Shown here: in pieces, positions 1-6,127 of the stretch
How the letters are laid out: every line of letters starts with the position of its first letter
How positions within the stretch are numbered: position 1 is the stretch's first letter
Assembly (NCBI GenBank): GCA_900554715.1
Contig: USIN01000051.1
Location: forward strand, 1-9,915
Length of the DNA stretch: 9,915 bases
Origin: an uncultured Bacteroidales bacterium
GTDB taxonomy: Bacteria; Bacteroidota; Bacteroidia; Bacteroidales; Muribaculaceae
Direction: 5' to 3'
The notes under the pieces: model-generated
The model's database searches: none
What the model was told of the DNA's origin: nothing
Seen by the model: the letters and a program-made list of their open reading frames with translations, nothing else
Made by a program: the position numbers and the translations under genes

Positions 1-1
1 A

Positions 2-2602
2 GGAATTTTCACCGAGGCTGACCGTGACATCATCGACAGATACTCGCGTATAGATCCTGCCGGAGAGACCAAACCGCGTTTGATACTCAGTCAGAGATCA
101 TACGTATTCCCGCCGCTTATTCTCGATAACGGACAGCAGGAACGCAAGGAATATGTTCTTGCCGTTCCTATTCCTGTGGTAAAAGAAGGCGATGTAAACG
201 ACTATCTGATATGCACGGAACCCACAGAAGTGCGCGTGACGGTCCGTCAGCGAGCTCCGCGCCTCAAACATGGCTTTGAAGATATAAAATATCCGGCGGC
301 CATCGACGATGTGCCTCTTCGTGTAAGTCTCGCCGAACTCAAAAAAGTGTCAACCGCAACGACAGACCCCGCAGAGATTGCCGCTCACAGATATTTGCTT
401 GAAATACCAATTTACGAGCTGTCGGTTGTAACCGATGGTGTTACAGGTATGCGTATCCCTGGTGCCGGTTCGCCGATCTTCATCGTCCAGACTGACGACC
501 CTGAATATAGGAATCTGAATTTCGATAGTCCGGTAGGAGAGCTCAGATCTCTTGATGCCGAAAAAGGAAAACCGACAAACCGCTTCTGTGCAGTGTTTTA
601 TGGCAATCATATAAACTTTAAGGAAGGTTATACTTATCGTTTCCGTTTTACATTTGAAGAGAACAACACAGACACCGGTATAGCCGGTGAAGAGATATGC
701 ACAGGTCAGGATGTGTTCACCATCAAGGTTGTGCCTGAGTACCAGAAATGGACCGGCGTCGTTAACCTCAACTGGAATAATGACGGGAACTGGCGCCGTG
801 TGGCCTCTGACGAAATGTATTCTGCCGCATCGGAGTTTACGACCGATGGAGCGAATGATAACAGCGGGAGTTTCGCACCCTTGGATTTCACCAAGGTGAT
901 TATTCCCCAGGGCAAAACATTCCCACATCTTTTTAAGGAGACTACTTTGTCGGTCGATAATTATGACTGGGCTAATCAGCCATCGCAAGACCCGGCCGCA
1001 GGCGATGCGACAGTTCTTGTGCAGTATGACATGGCGCAATTGCTCAGGCCTGACGCCGAAGGTCTCTTCTGCCGGCCATGGTATGCCCACACCTGTGATC
1101 AGATCCATTTTGAGCCCCGGTCGCAGATTTCGGGACAGCAGTTTATGCACTATAACAGAGCCTGGGTCGATATGGAAATGGAGCCTTCGTTGTGGCTGAC
1201 GGCCTCATCGCCTCTGCAGGGTGTTGTGGCAGGTGATATGTACCTGCCTTCTGATAATGCCCGTCAGTCGACGGCTTATTTCGACGACATATTCTTCGAT
1301 GCAGGTAAAAACAACCGGTTCAAACCTGCAGTCTTCCAGCGTTCATGGAATCAGGCGTCGGCCACGGTTTACAGATATCCCGGTCACGACGGAGACACGG
1401 AGGATGTGACAGTCAGAACTACGTGGAGCCGTGTTTACAATGATGTTCGTGTGCCTTATTCACCCGGCCACGGTTTTTCAGTCCGCAATGACCTGAGTAA
1501 GTATGACGGTGATGCAATACCTGAGAAAGTGCTCTTCCGTCTTCCTAAAGCAGATGCGTTCTTCGACTACTATACAACCGATGGAAATACGGGTGACAAT
1601 ACAATTATCAACAGAACGAATCCCGGCCGACTGTGCTTTGATGAAAATACTGCCGCGCCGCTGTCGGCTGTCATTGAGGCTGCCACGGACGATAACAAAT
1701 TCTTTTTGGTCGGCAATCCGTTTATGGCACACCTGAATATGGTCAAGTTCTTCGAAGGCAATCAGAATATTCAGGCAAAATACTGGGTTCTCACAAGCGC
1801 GCTGCAGGGAGCCGCAGTGATGTCGCCTGAAGGTACAATGGTCGGGTCGACAGGTGATGAGCCGAATTATCTGCCGCCCTTTGCAGGATTTTTTGTAGAA
1901 GCAAAGAATCCCGGCCGACAACTTGAGATTAATTTTACGGCCGATATGGTGAGCGTGCCTGAATTTGCATCGCGCAGCCGTGCGTCAGAAGCGTACGAGG
2001 GACTTCGGATTACTGCAGTAGAGGGCGGTTCAACAGCATTGATATTCACAACCTCTGCTTCTGAGGCAATGTATGAGGAGTCTGAAGATGCCCTCTTCAT
2101 CAATGACGACACTCTTGATGCCGGCGCCGGCGTCTACACGTGTGTCGGCGGTCATGCCATGACTGTGAATGTTTGTCCTGAAATCGAGGGTACTGAAGTC
2201 GGTATCGCAGCCGGGGAGTCATCAACCGTGACATTGCGTTTCGAGGGCATTGACGAAAATGACGGGCTGATGCTTTATGATGCTTTGGAAAATGTTTATC
2301 ATCCTCTTGCCGACGGCTCAGAAATTTCAGTCGTCGGAGCCGCAAAGGGACGTCTCTATCTCGTCAGTGAACGAATCAAAACATCAGAAAACAGTATTGT
2401 CATGAACCTTGTGGGACGCAAACTTACAGTAACATCGGTGGCTGGCGGACTCATGGTGAAAGTCTACAATACAATGGGCGCCGTGATTGATTCAAATGAC
2501 GACGGTGACATGAAAGCGGGCTTCACGCTGCCTCAGGGTATATGTATAGTCGAAGCTTCGGATAATGAGAGTACGTCGACCCGAAAATTCCTGGTTCAAT
2601 GA
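2..2602 (+). CDS. Large secreted surface protein with T9SS-like C-terminal tail, 5' end outside window
   Basis: The frame is open from base 2, so the TTG at 80 is probably internal and the true start lies upstream; 866 codons are visible. No enzyme domain is recognised. A beta-rich N-terminal part is followed near visible residue 250 by WTGVVNLNWNNDGNW, a W-x-G...DWN..NW pattern common in secreted Bacteroidetes proteins. Near residue 570 is VGNPFMAHLNM and near 625 PPFAGFFVEAK, the GNP...FFV arrangement also typical of such proteins. The last 65 or so residues (VKVYNTMGAVID, LPQGICIVEA, ending RKFLVQ) resemble a type A T9SS sorting tail, which predicts export across the outer membrane with the tail removed. 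T9SS use is inferred from this tail, not from a neighbouring secretion gene. The stop overlaps the next start (ATGA), suggesting translational coupling. Base composition is more AT-rich than the genes to the right. Confidence 0.8.
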   Translation, partial: GIFTEADRDIIDRYSRIDPAGETKPRLILSQRSYVFPPLILDNGQQERKEYVLAVPIPVVKEGDVNDYLICTEPTEVRVTVRQRAPRLKHGFEDIKYPAAIDDVPLRVSLAELKKVSTATTDPAEIAAHRYLLEIPIYELSVVTDGVTGMRIPGAGSPIFIVQTDDPEYRNLNFDSPVGELRSLDAEKGKPTNRFCAVFYGNHINFKEGYTYRFRFTFEENNTDTGIAGEEICTGQDVFTIKVVPEYQKWTGVVNLNWNNDGNWRRVASDEMYSAASEFTTDGANDNSGSFAPLDFTKVIIPQGKTFPHLFKETTLSVDNYDWANQPSQDPAAGDATVLVQYDMAQLLRPDAEGLFCRPWYAHTCDQIHFEPRSQISGQQFMHYNRAWVDMEMEPSLWLTASSPLQGVVAGDMYLPSDNARQSTAYFDDIFFDAGKNNRFKPAVFQRSWNQASATVYRYPGHDGDTEDVTVRTTWSRVYNDVRVPYSPGHGFSVRNDLSKYDGDAIPEKVLFRLPKADAFFDYYTTDGNTGDNTIINRTNPGRLCFDENTAAPLSAVIEAATDDNKFFLVGNPFMAHLNMVKFFEGNQNIQAKYWVLTSALQGAAVMSPEGTMVGSTGDEPNYLPPFAGFFVEAKNPGRQLEINFTADMVSVPEFASRSRASEAYEGLRITAVEGGSTALIFTTSASEAMYEESEDALFINDDTLDAGAGVYTCVGGHAMTVNVCPEIEGTEVGIAAGESSTVTLRFEGIDENDGLMLYDALENVYHPLADGSEISVVGAAKGRLYLVSERIKTSENSIVMNLVGRKLTVTSVAGGLMVKVYNTMGAVIDSNDDGDMKAGFTLPQGICIVEASDNESTSTRKFLVQ

Positions 2603-2985
2603 AGTGGCTTTGGAGTGTGATTATTACTCTTGTTTCGGCTATCCCTGCGTATGCGGGGTCACCGGAACTTGAGTTCTCTAAGAAGGAGATAGATCTCGGC
2701 GTCTTTGACGGCGACTCGTTGCAGACTGCCAGTGTCAGCGTGCGCAATACTGGGAGCGATACTCTTATCATTTATCGTGTGCATACGTCCTGCCGCTGCA
2801 CACGTCCGAAAAACTACGATAAGAAGATAGCGCCGGGAGATTCAACCGTCATAACATTCACTTATGATGGCCGCGGACACACTCCCGGGCGCATACATCA
2901 GACGCTTAGTGTCAGAACCAATTCTCCGGTGGCATATAATGCATGCCATGTAATCGGCGAGATCCGAAGACCCGTGCAAAAGTAA
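2599..2985 (+). CDS. DUF1573-type small periplasmic protein
   Basis: A 128-residue protein with a signal peptide (MKWLWSVIITLVSAIPAYAG, likely cut after AYA) and a single Ig-like domain. The pattern is that of DUF1573: F..K..IDLG near residue 28, VSVRNTGSDTLIIYRV, then a cysteine motif and PGDSTVITFTYDGRG...G...Q.LSVRTNS. The family is widespread in Bacteroidetes and has no assigned biochemical role; an export or scaffold role is only a guess. The usual SCGCT motif reads SCRCT here (residues 64-68), keeping both cysteines. The start codon lies inside the stop region of the preceding gene (ATGA), so the two are almost certainly one operon and possibly functionally linked. The gene ends 47 bases before the convergent gene. 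Confidence 0.85.
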   Translation: MKWLWSVIITLVSAIPAYAGSPELEFSKKEIDLGVFDGDSLQTASVSVRNTGSDTLIIYRVHTSCRCTRPKNYDKKIAPGDSTVITFTYDGRGHTPGRIHQTLSVRTNSPVAYNACHVIGEIRRPVQK

Positions 2986-3005
2986 TCCCGGTGATTATGC
3001 CGGGA
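2986..3005. terminator. Short inverted repeat between convergent genes, possible terminator
   Basis: TCCCGG at 2986-2991 and CCGGGA at 3000-3005 form a perfect 6-bp stem with an 8-base loop, starting directly after the DUF1573 stop. There is no T run on the plus strand; on the minus strand the stem is followed by ATTACTTTT. It sits where two convergent transcripts should end, which is the main reason to call it a terminator. Confidence 0.35.
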
Positions 3006-3032
3006 AGGGAACCGTACTCTCTTAAAAGGCGC

Positions 3033-4184
3033 TTATTTGTAGTTTTCGGCCTGGAGGCGGATGGCGTGGAAGAGGCGGCGGTCGGCGTCGGTGAGCGAGA
3101 TGCCCCGGCGCGCCATGACGCGCGTGGCGATGTCGAAGAATTTTGTCATCGAGACGTCGGAGAAGCCTGTGGCGGCGCCGCCTTCGCTGAACGATGCGAC
3201 GAAGTTGCGCGGGAAGCCGGTGCCGTGGATGTTGACGCCGACGCCGATGACGGTGGCGGTGTTGAACATGGTGTTGATGCCGGCTTTCGAGTGGTCGCCC
3301 ATGATGAGGCCGCAGAACTGCAGGCCTGTCGGCAGAAAGCGCTGGGCGGGATAGTTCCACAGTTTGATGGGCGTGTAGTCGTTTTTCAGATTCGAGGCGA
3401 CGCAGCCTGCGCCGAGGTTGCACCACGAGCCGATGACGGCGTTGCCGAGGAATCCGTCGTGGGCTTTGTTGGAGTAGGGGAAAATGACGGCGTTGTTGAT
3501 TTCGCCGCCTACCTTCGAGTGGGTGCCGATGGTTGTGGCGCCGTAGATTTTCGTGCCCATGTTGACGGTGGCGCTGTCGCAGACGGCGATGGGGCCGCGC
3601 ATGACGGTGCCTTCCATCACTTCGGCGCCGTCGCCGATATAGACCGGACCGTTCTTGACGTTGATGATGGCGCCTTCGACAGTCGCGCCGGGCGATATGA
3701 ACAGTCGCGCGCGGTCGCCGATGACGGTGACGCTGTCGGGGATTGGGGCGCCGGTGCGTCCGGCTGTCATCAGCGCGAAGTCGCGGTCGATGACGCGGCC
3801 GTTGAGCATGAAGATGTCATAGAGGCGGTCGACGGCGATGACGTCGCCGCTGTAGTCGCGACGCGATGTCTCGCTGCCGCGCACGGCTATCAGGCGTTCG
3901 CCGGCATAGAGCGCTTCGCCCGGCGCAAGGGCTTTGACGGCGTCGGCCATTAAGGCGTCGGCGACGATGTTGCCGGCGATGCGCAGGCTGTCGTCTGCGG
4001 CGGTCATCGGGAAGAGTTCGCTGAGATAACCGACGGTGTCATAGCTGTAATGGCCGGGAAGAAACTGTTCCCAGCGACGGTGCATTGTCATCATGCCGAC
4101 GAGGAGTTCGGCTACGGGACGTGTATATGTGAGCGGCAGGAGGTTGTCGCGTGCCGGCTGCGGGTCGAAGAGTATTATGTTCAT
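3033..4184 (-). CDS. GlmU-like sugar nucleotidyltransferase / acetyltransferase (Bacteroidetes type)
   Basis: A 383-residue protein. The N-terminus (MNIILFDPQPARDNLLPLTY followed by TRPVAELLVGMMT) matches the alternative bacterial GlmU family, annotated as UDP-N-acetylglucosamine diphosphorylase / glucosamine-1-phosphate N-acetyltransferase. The classical LAAGxGTRM nucleotide-binding loop of GlmU is absent, as expected for this family. Residues about 150-330 are a left-handed beta-helix of hexapeptide repeats (VYIGDGAEVMEG, TKIYGATTIGTHSKVGG). KAHDGFLGNAVIGSWCNLGAG (from residue 240) resembles the acetyltransferase active-site region of GlmU, with H242 in the likely catalytic position. The likely product is UDP-GlcNAc or a related activated sugar for cell wall and surface glycans. 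Substrate is inferred from the family. The ATG at 4182-4184 is the only start that precedes the conserved N-terminus. It is divergent from rfbC with a 66-base gap. Confidence 0.85.
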   Translation of the reverse strand: MNIILFDPQPARDNLLPLTYTRPVAELLVGMMTMHRRWEQFLPGHYSYDTVGYLSELFPMTAADDSLRIAGNIVADALMADAVKALAPGEALYAGERLIAVRGSETSRRDYSGDVIAVDRLYDIFMLNGRVIDRDFALMTAGRTGAPIPDSVTVIGDRARLFISPGATVEGAIINVKNGPVYIGDGAEVMEGTVMRGPIAVCDSATVNMGTKIYGATTIGTHSKVGGEINNAVIFPYSNKAHDGFLGNAVIGSWCNLGAGCVASNLKNDYTPIKLWNYPAQRFLPTGLQFCGLIMGDHSKAGINTMFNTATVIGVGVNIHGTGFPRNFVASFSEGGAATGFSDVSMTKFFDIATRVMARRGISLTDADRRLFHAIRLQAENYK

Positions 4185-4225
4185 AGTCGTAGTGATTTCG
4201 CGCTGTAAAATTACTCAAAATTGTG

Positions 4226-4233
4226 TAATTTTG
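4226..4233 (+). promoter_or_regulatory. Bacteroidetes -7 promoter box for rfbC
   Basis: TAATTTTG followed by C matches the Bacteroidetes sigma factor -7 consensus TAnnTTTG exactly. It lies 17 bases before the ATG at 4251, implying a very short leader. Twenty bases upstream, where a TTTG -33 box is expected, the sequence is only GCTG, so the -33 element is weak. Its position also argues that the in-frame TTG at 4221 is not the start. Confidence 0.6.
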
Positions 4234-4250
4234 CTGCAAATCTTTGGAAT

Positions 4251-4796
4251 ATGAATTTTATCAGGACAGAAATAGATGGCGTAGTCATCATCGAGCCGCG
4301 TCGTTACGGCGACGAGCGCGGATATTTTTGCGAGACATTCAAGCGCGAGGAGTTTGAGCGCGAAATAGGTAAGGTCGATTTTATTCAGGACAACGAGTCG
4401 CTGTCGCGCCGCGGCGTTGTCAGAGGGCTGCACTTCCAGCGCGGAGCCTCGTCGCAGGCAAAGCTTGTCAGGGTGTCGCAGGGCGAGGTCGTCGATGTGG
4501 TCGTCGATCTGCGCGGCGGTTCGCCTACGTTCGGCCGTCATCTCGCTGTGACGCTGTCGGCGGCCGCCGGCCGTCAGATGTTTGTGCCCCGCGGTTTCGC
4601 CCACGGTTTTGCAGTCATCAGCGATGTGGCGCAGTTTCAGTATAAGGTCGACAATGTCTATGACCCGGCGTCTGAGGTGACGCTCGCGTTCGATGACCCG
4701 GCTTTAGGCATCAAGTGGCCTCTGAACCGCGATGAGATGATACTCTCGCCCAAGGATCTGTGCGGTCTGAGCCTTGCCGACGTCGAGCCGTTCTGA
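4251..4796 (+). CDS. rfbC: dTDP-4-dehydrorhamnose 3,5-epimerase
   Basis: A 181-residue protein of normal length for RfbC/RmlC. It epimerises C3 and C5 of dTDP-4-dehydro-6-deoxyglucose, the third step towards dTDP-L-rhamnose. Visible motifs in order are DERGYFCETF (21-30), QDNESLSRRGVVRGLHFQ with the catalytic-position His61, QAKLVRV with Lys71, VVVDLRGGSPTFG with Asp86, FVPRGFAHGF, and QYKVDNVYDP with Tyr131, the usual general-acid position. The ATG at 4251 is chosen because the family N-terminus fits it and because the in-frame TTG at 4221 lies upstream of or inside the promoter box. No rfbA, rfbB or rfbD is visible here, so the rest of the pathway must be elsewhere. A strong terminator follows, so it is likely monocistronic. 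Confidence 0.93.
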   Translation: MNFIRTEIDGVVIIEPRRYGDERGYFCETFKREEFEREIGKVDFIQDNESLSRRGVVRGLHFQRGASSQAKLVRVSQGEVVDVVVDLRGGSPTFGRHLAVTLSAAAGRQMFVPRGFAHGFAVISDVAQFQYKVDNVYDPASEVTLAFDDPALGIKWPLNRDEMILSPKDLCGLSLADVEPF

Positions 4797-4803
4797 CGAA
4801 AAA

Positions 4804-4814
4804 CGGGTTGCCCG
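4804..4814 (-). terminator. Small GC hairpin with T run on the minus strand
   Basis: CGGG TTG CCCG forms a 4-bp stem. Read on the minus strand it is followed by TTTTTCG, which suits a weak intrinsic terminator for a minus-strand transcript arriving from the small ORF at 4884-5033. The stem is short, so it may only add to the larger hairpin beside it. Confidence 0.35.
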
Positions 4815-4822
4815 GAAAAGAC

Positions 4823-4860
4823 AATCCCCGCCGCATCTCTGAGTGGATGTGACGGGGATT
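4823..4860. terminator. Stem-loop terminator downstream of rfbC, probably bidirectional
   Basis: AATCCCCG (4823-4830) pairs perfectly with CGGGGATT (4853-4860). The stem continues inward, after one mismatch, with CGCATC against GATGTG (one G-U pair), leaving an 8-base loop. It is followed by a T-rich stretch (TGTGTGTCTT) on the plus strand and by TGTCTTTTCC on the minus strand. It lies 26 bases after the rfbC stop and 23 bases from the end of the minus-strand small ORF, so it could end transcripts from both sides. Confidence 0.75.
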
Positions 4861-4883
4861 TGTGTGTCTTGGGCTCGTTTGTC

Positions 4884-5033
4884 TTATCGGCGTTCGATGC
4901 GTTTGACGGCGCGGCGCACTTTCTCGATTTCGTGGATTGTGGCGACGGCTGCTGCCAGAGTTACTGCCTCAAGGGCGAGATGGATAAGAAAACGTTTGCA
5001 GTGACCTTTATGGTCGTGACAGTGGTCTTTCAT
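4884..5033 (-). CDS. Small His/Cys-rich protein of unknown function, 49 aa
   Basis: Reading the minus strand from the ATG at 5031-5033 gives 49 codons ending in TAA at 4884-4886. The first 12 residues, MKDHCHDHKGHC, hold four His and two Cys, a plausible metal-binding cluster. Residues 15-33 (FLIHLALEAVTLAAAVATI) form a hydrophobic helix, and the last 15 (EIEKVRRAVKRIERR) are basic and amphipathic. This three-part organisation is unlike a random reading frame. The opposite strand is also open across the same bases (4860-5057), but its translation shows no family pattern. The ORF ends just before a bidirectional-looking terminator and starts 2 bases after a large hairpin. It lies downstream of the endonuclease on the same strand with a 107-base gap, so it may be read through or have its own promoter; no clear -7 box was found. 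Metal binding and membrane association are inference; no family is recognised. Confidence 0.6.
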   Translation of the reverse strand: MKDHCHDHKGHCKRFLIHLALEAVTLAAAVATIHEIEKVRRAVKRIERR

Positions 5034-5035
5034 AA

Positions 5036-5110
5036 CTTAGAGTGTTTAAATCTTTGACAATATTCTTACGGGGCCGCGGGCCTCGCACTTTATTGTCAGA
5101 ACACTCTAAG
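5036..5110. repeat. 75-base nested hairpin with 11-bp perfect terminal inverted repeats
   Basis: The outer arms CTTAGAGTGTT (5036-5046) and AACACTCTAAG (5100-5110) pair perfectly. Inside them TGACAATA (5055-5062) pairs with TATTGTCA (5091-5098), and CGGGGCC (5069-5075) pairs with GGCCTCG (5079-5085, one G-U pair) around a 3-base loop. The helices are nested about nearly the same centre, 26 pairs in all, with small internal loops. On the minus strand the 3' arm ends 2 bases before the ATG of the 49-aa ORF, so folded RNA would cover its translation start region. It could be a leader structure, an attenuator or a small palindromic mobile remnant. No target-site duplication is visible. Confidence 0.7.
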
Positions 5111-5117
5111 CGGCCGG

Positions 5118-5133
5118 CTTGTTGACGAACAAG
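5118..5133. repeat. 6-bp hairpin downstream of the endonuclease gene
   Basis: CTTGTT (5118-5123) and AACAAG (5128-5133) form a perfect stem with a 4-base loop, 7 bases beyond the stop codon of the minus-strand endonuclease. No T run follows on the minus strand, so it is a poor intrinsic terminator. It could protect the mRNA 3' end or form part of the leader of the small ORF. Confidence 0.4.
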
Positions 5134-5140
5134 TGTTAAA

Positions 5141-6082
5141 TTATTCGACGACTGCGCGGACGACGACGGGGAAGTGGTCAGACGGTGTGCGTGCGCGGTA
5201 TTTGTGGAGCACGAGCTCTTTGGGCGCGTTGCCGCTGGTGAAGGTCGAGTCGGTGCCCTCGTCGCTGCGGTAGGTGTCGGTCAGCACGCCGTATTTCTCG
5301 ATTTCGATGCCGGGAGTGACGAAGATGTGGTCGAGACGGCTGTCTGAGTAGTTCTCGGCCGAGAAATCGTTGAATGTGCCGTTGAGGGCGTAGGTGATGT
5401 CGCTGATGACGTATGAGTCGCGGAATGTGCCGTCGTCGGTGATGGTCTTGTAGCCCTGTTCATTCTGGTCGAAGTTGAAGTCGCCGGTGAGGAAGACGGG
5501 GAGCGAGCTGTCGATTTCCTGCATCTTCTGACGGATGAGCTTGGCGCTCTCGAGACGGGCCTGGACGCCGATATGGTCCATGTGGAGGTTGAAGAAGAGG
5601 AATTCGCGGCCTGAGTCTTTGTGGCGGAATTTACCCCATGTGCAGATGCGGGGGCAGGCTGCGTCCCAGCCTTTTTTGCCGGGGACTTCGGGTGTCTCGC
5701 TCAGCCAGAAGTCGCCGTGCTCGACGAGGTCGAATTTGCCGGTGTTGTAGAAGATGGCCGAGTGTTCGCCGCCTTCTTTGCCGTCTTCACGGCCGACACC
5801 GATATATTCGAAGCCGGGCAGGGCGTTCTTGAGGTCGTCGAGCTGGTTGCGGTGGCCTTCCTGGGTGCCGAAGATATCGAACTCATGGTATCTGACGAGC
5901 GATGCGAGGGCGGGGAAACGAGCTTCCCATCCGTCGCCGACCATCGAGTCGCCGCTGTTGTATAGGCGCAGGTTGTAGGTGGCGAGGTTGAAACGCGCCG
6001 GTGTCTGCTCTTCTTTCTGATTGCTGCATGCCATCAGAGCCACGGCCATGAGCATAAAGGCAAGAATGTGTTTGGTTTTCAT
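5141..6082 (-). CDS. Endonuclease/exonuclease/phosphatase-family lipoprotein
   Basis: A 313-residue protein with a lipoprotein signal (MKTKHILAFMLMAVALMACS); the lipobox LMAC puts the lipidated Cys at residue 19. The rest is one endonuclease/exonuclease/phosphatase domain with the metal-site and catalytic motifs in order: ATYNLRLYN (Asn37), GTQEG (Glu75), NLHMDHIG (His167, Asp169), LTGDFNFD (Asp201, Asn203), RLDHIFV (Asp251, His252) and TPSDHFPVV (Asp302, His303). The set looks complete, so it should be an active Mg2+-dependent phosphodiesterase or phosphatase. The family includes nucleases, sphingomyelinases and inositol phosphatases, so the substrate cannot be fixed from sequence; being extracytoplasmic argues for an environmental or envelope phosphoester. 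It lies 45 bases downstream of alaS on the same strand and may be co-transcribed. Confidence 0.88.
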   Translation of the reverse strand: MKTKHILAFMLMAVALMACSNQKEEQTPARFNLATYNLRLYNSGDSMVGDGWEARFPALASLVRYHEFDIFGTQEGHRNQLDDLKNALPGFEYIGVGREDGKEGGEHSAIFYNTGKFDLVEHGDFWLSETPEVPGKKGWDAACPRICTWGKFRHKDSGREFLFFNLHMDHIGVQARLESAKLIRQKMQEIDSSLPVFLTGDFNFDQNEQGYKTITDDGTFRDSYVISDITYALNGTFNDFSAENYSDSRLDHIFVTPGIEIEKYGVLTDTYRSDEGTDSTFTSGNAPKELVLHKYRARTPSDHFPVVVRAVVE

Positions 6083-6127
6083 TTGACTGTAATACTTTAA
6101 AGTTTTGGTTTCAGGTATGTTTTATTC

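Noticed and set aside
350..1150. 266-codon minus-strand ORF in the surface-protein gene
   Set aside because: It lies opposite a coherent secreted-protein frame and shows no domain, signal or start context.
2976..2984. Minus-strand TACTTTTGC resembling a -7 box near the end of the DUF1573 gene
   Set aside because: No TTTG lies about 20 bases upstream, and it would only drive antisense RNA; probably chance.
2943..3953. 336-codon plus-strand ORF over the GlmU-like gene
   Set aside because: It is antisense to a clear enzyme gene; its Val/Asp/Ala/Gly-rich composition is typical of the mirror frame of GC-rich coding DNA, and no family pattern is seen.
4221..4250. TTG at 4221 as an earlier rfbC start
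   Set aside because: The ten extra codons overlap the promoter -7 box and do not fit the RfbC N-terminus.
4860..5057. 65-codon plus-strand ORF between rfbC and the endonuclease
   Set aside because: It starts with TTG inside the terminator stem and is the exact mirror phase of the minus-strand 49-aa ORF, which has the more protein-like pattern.
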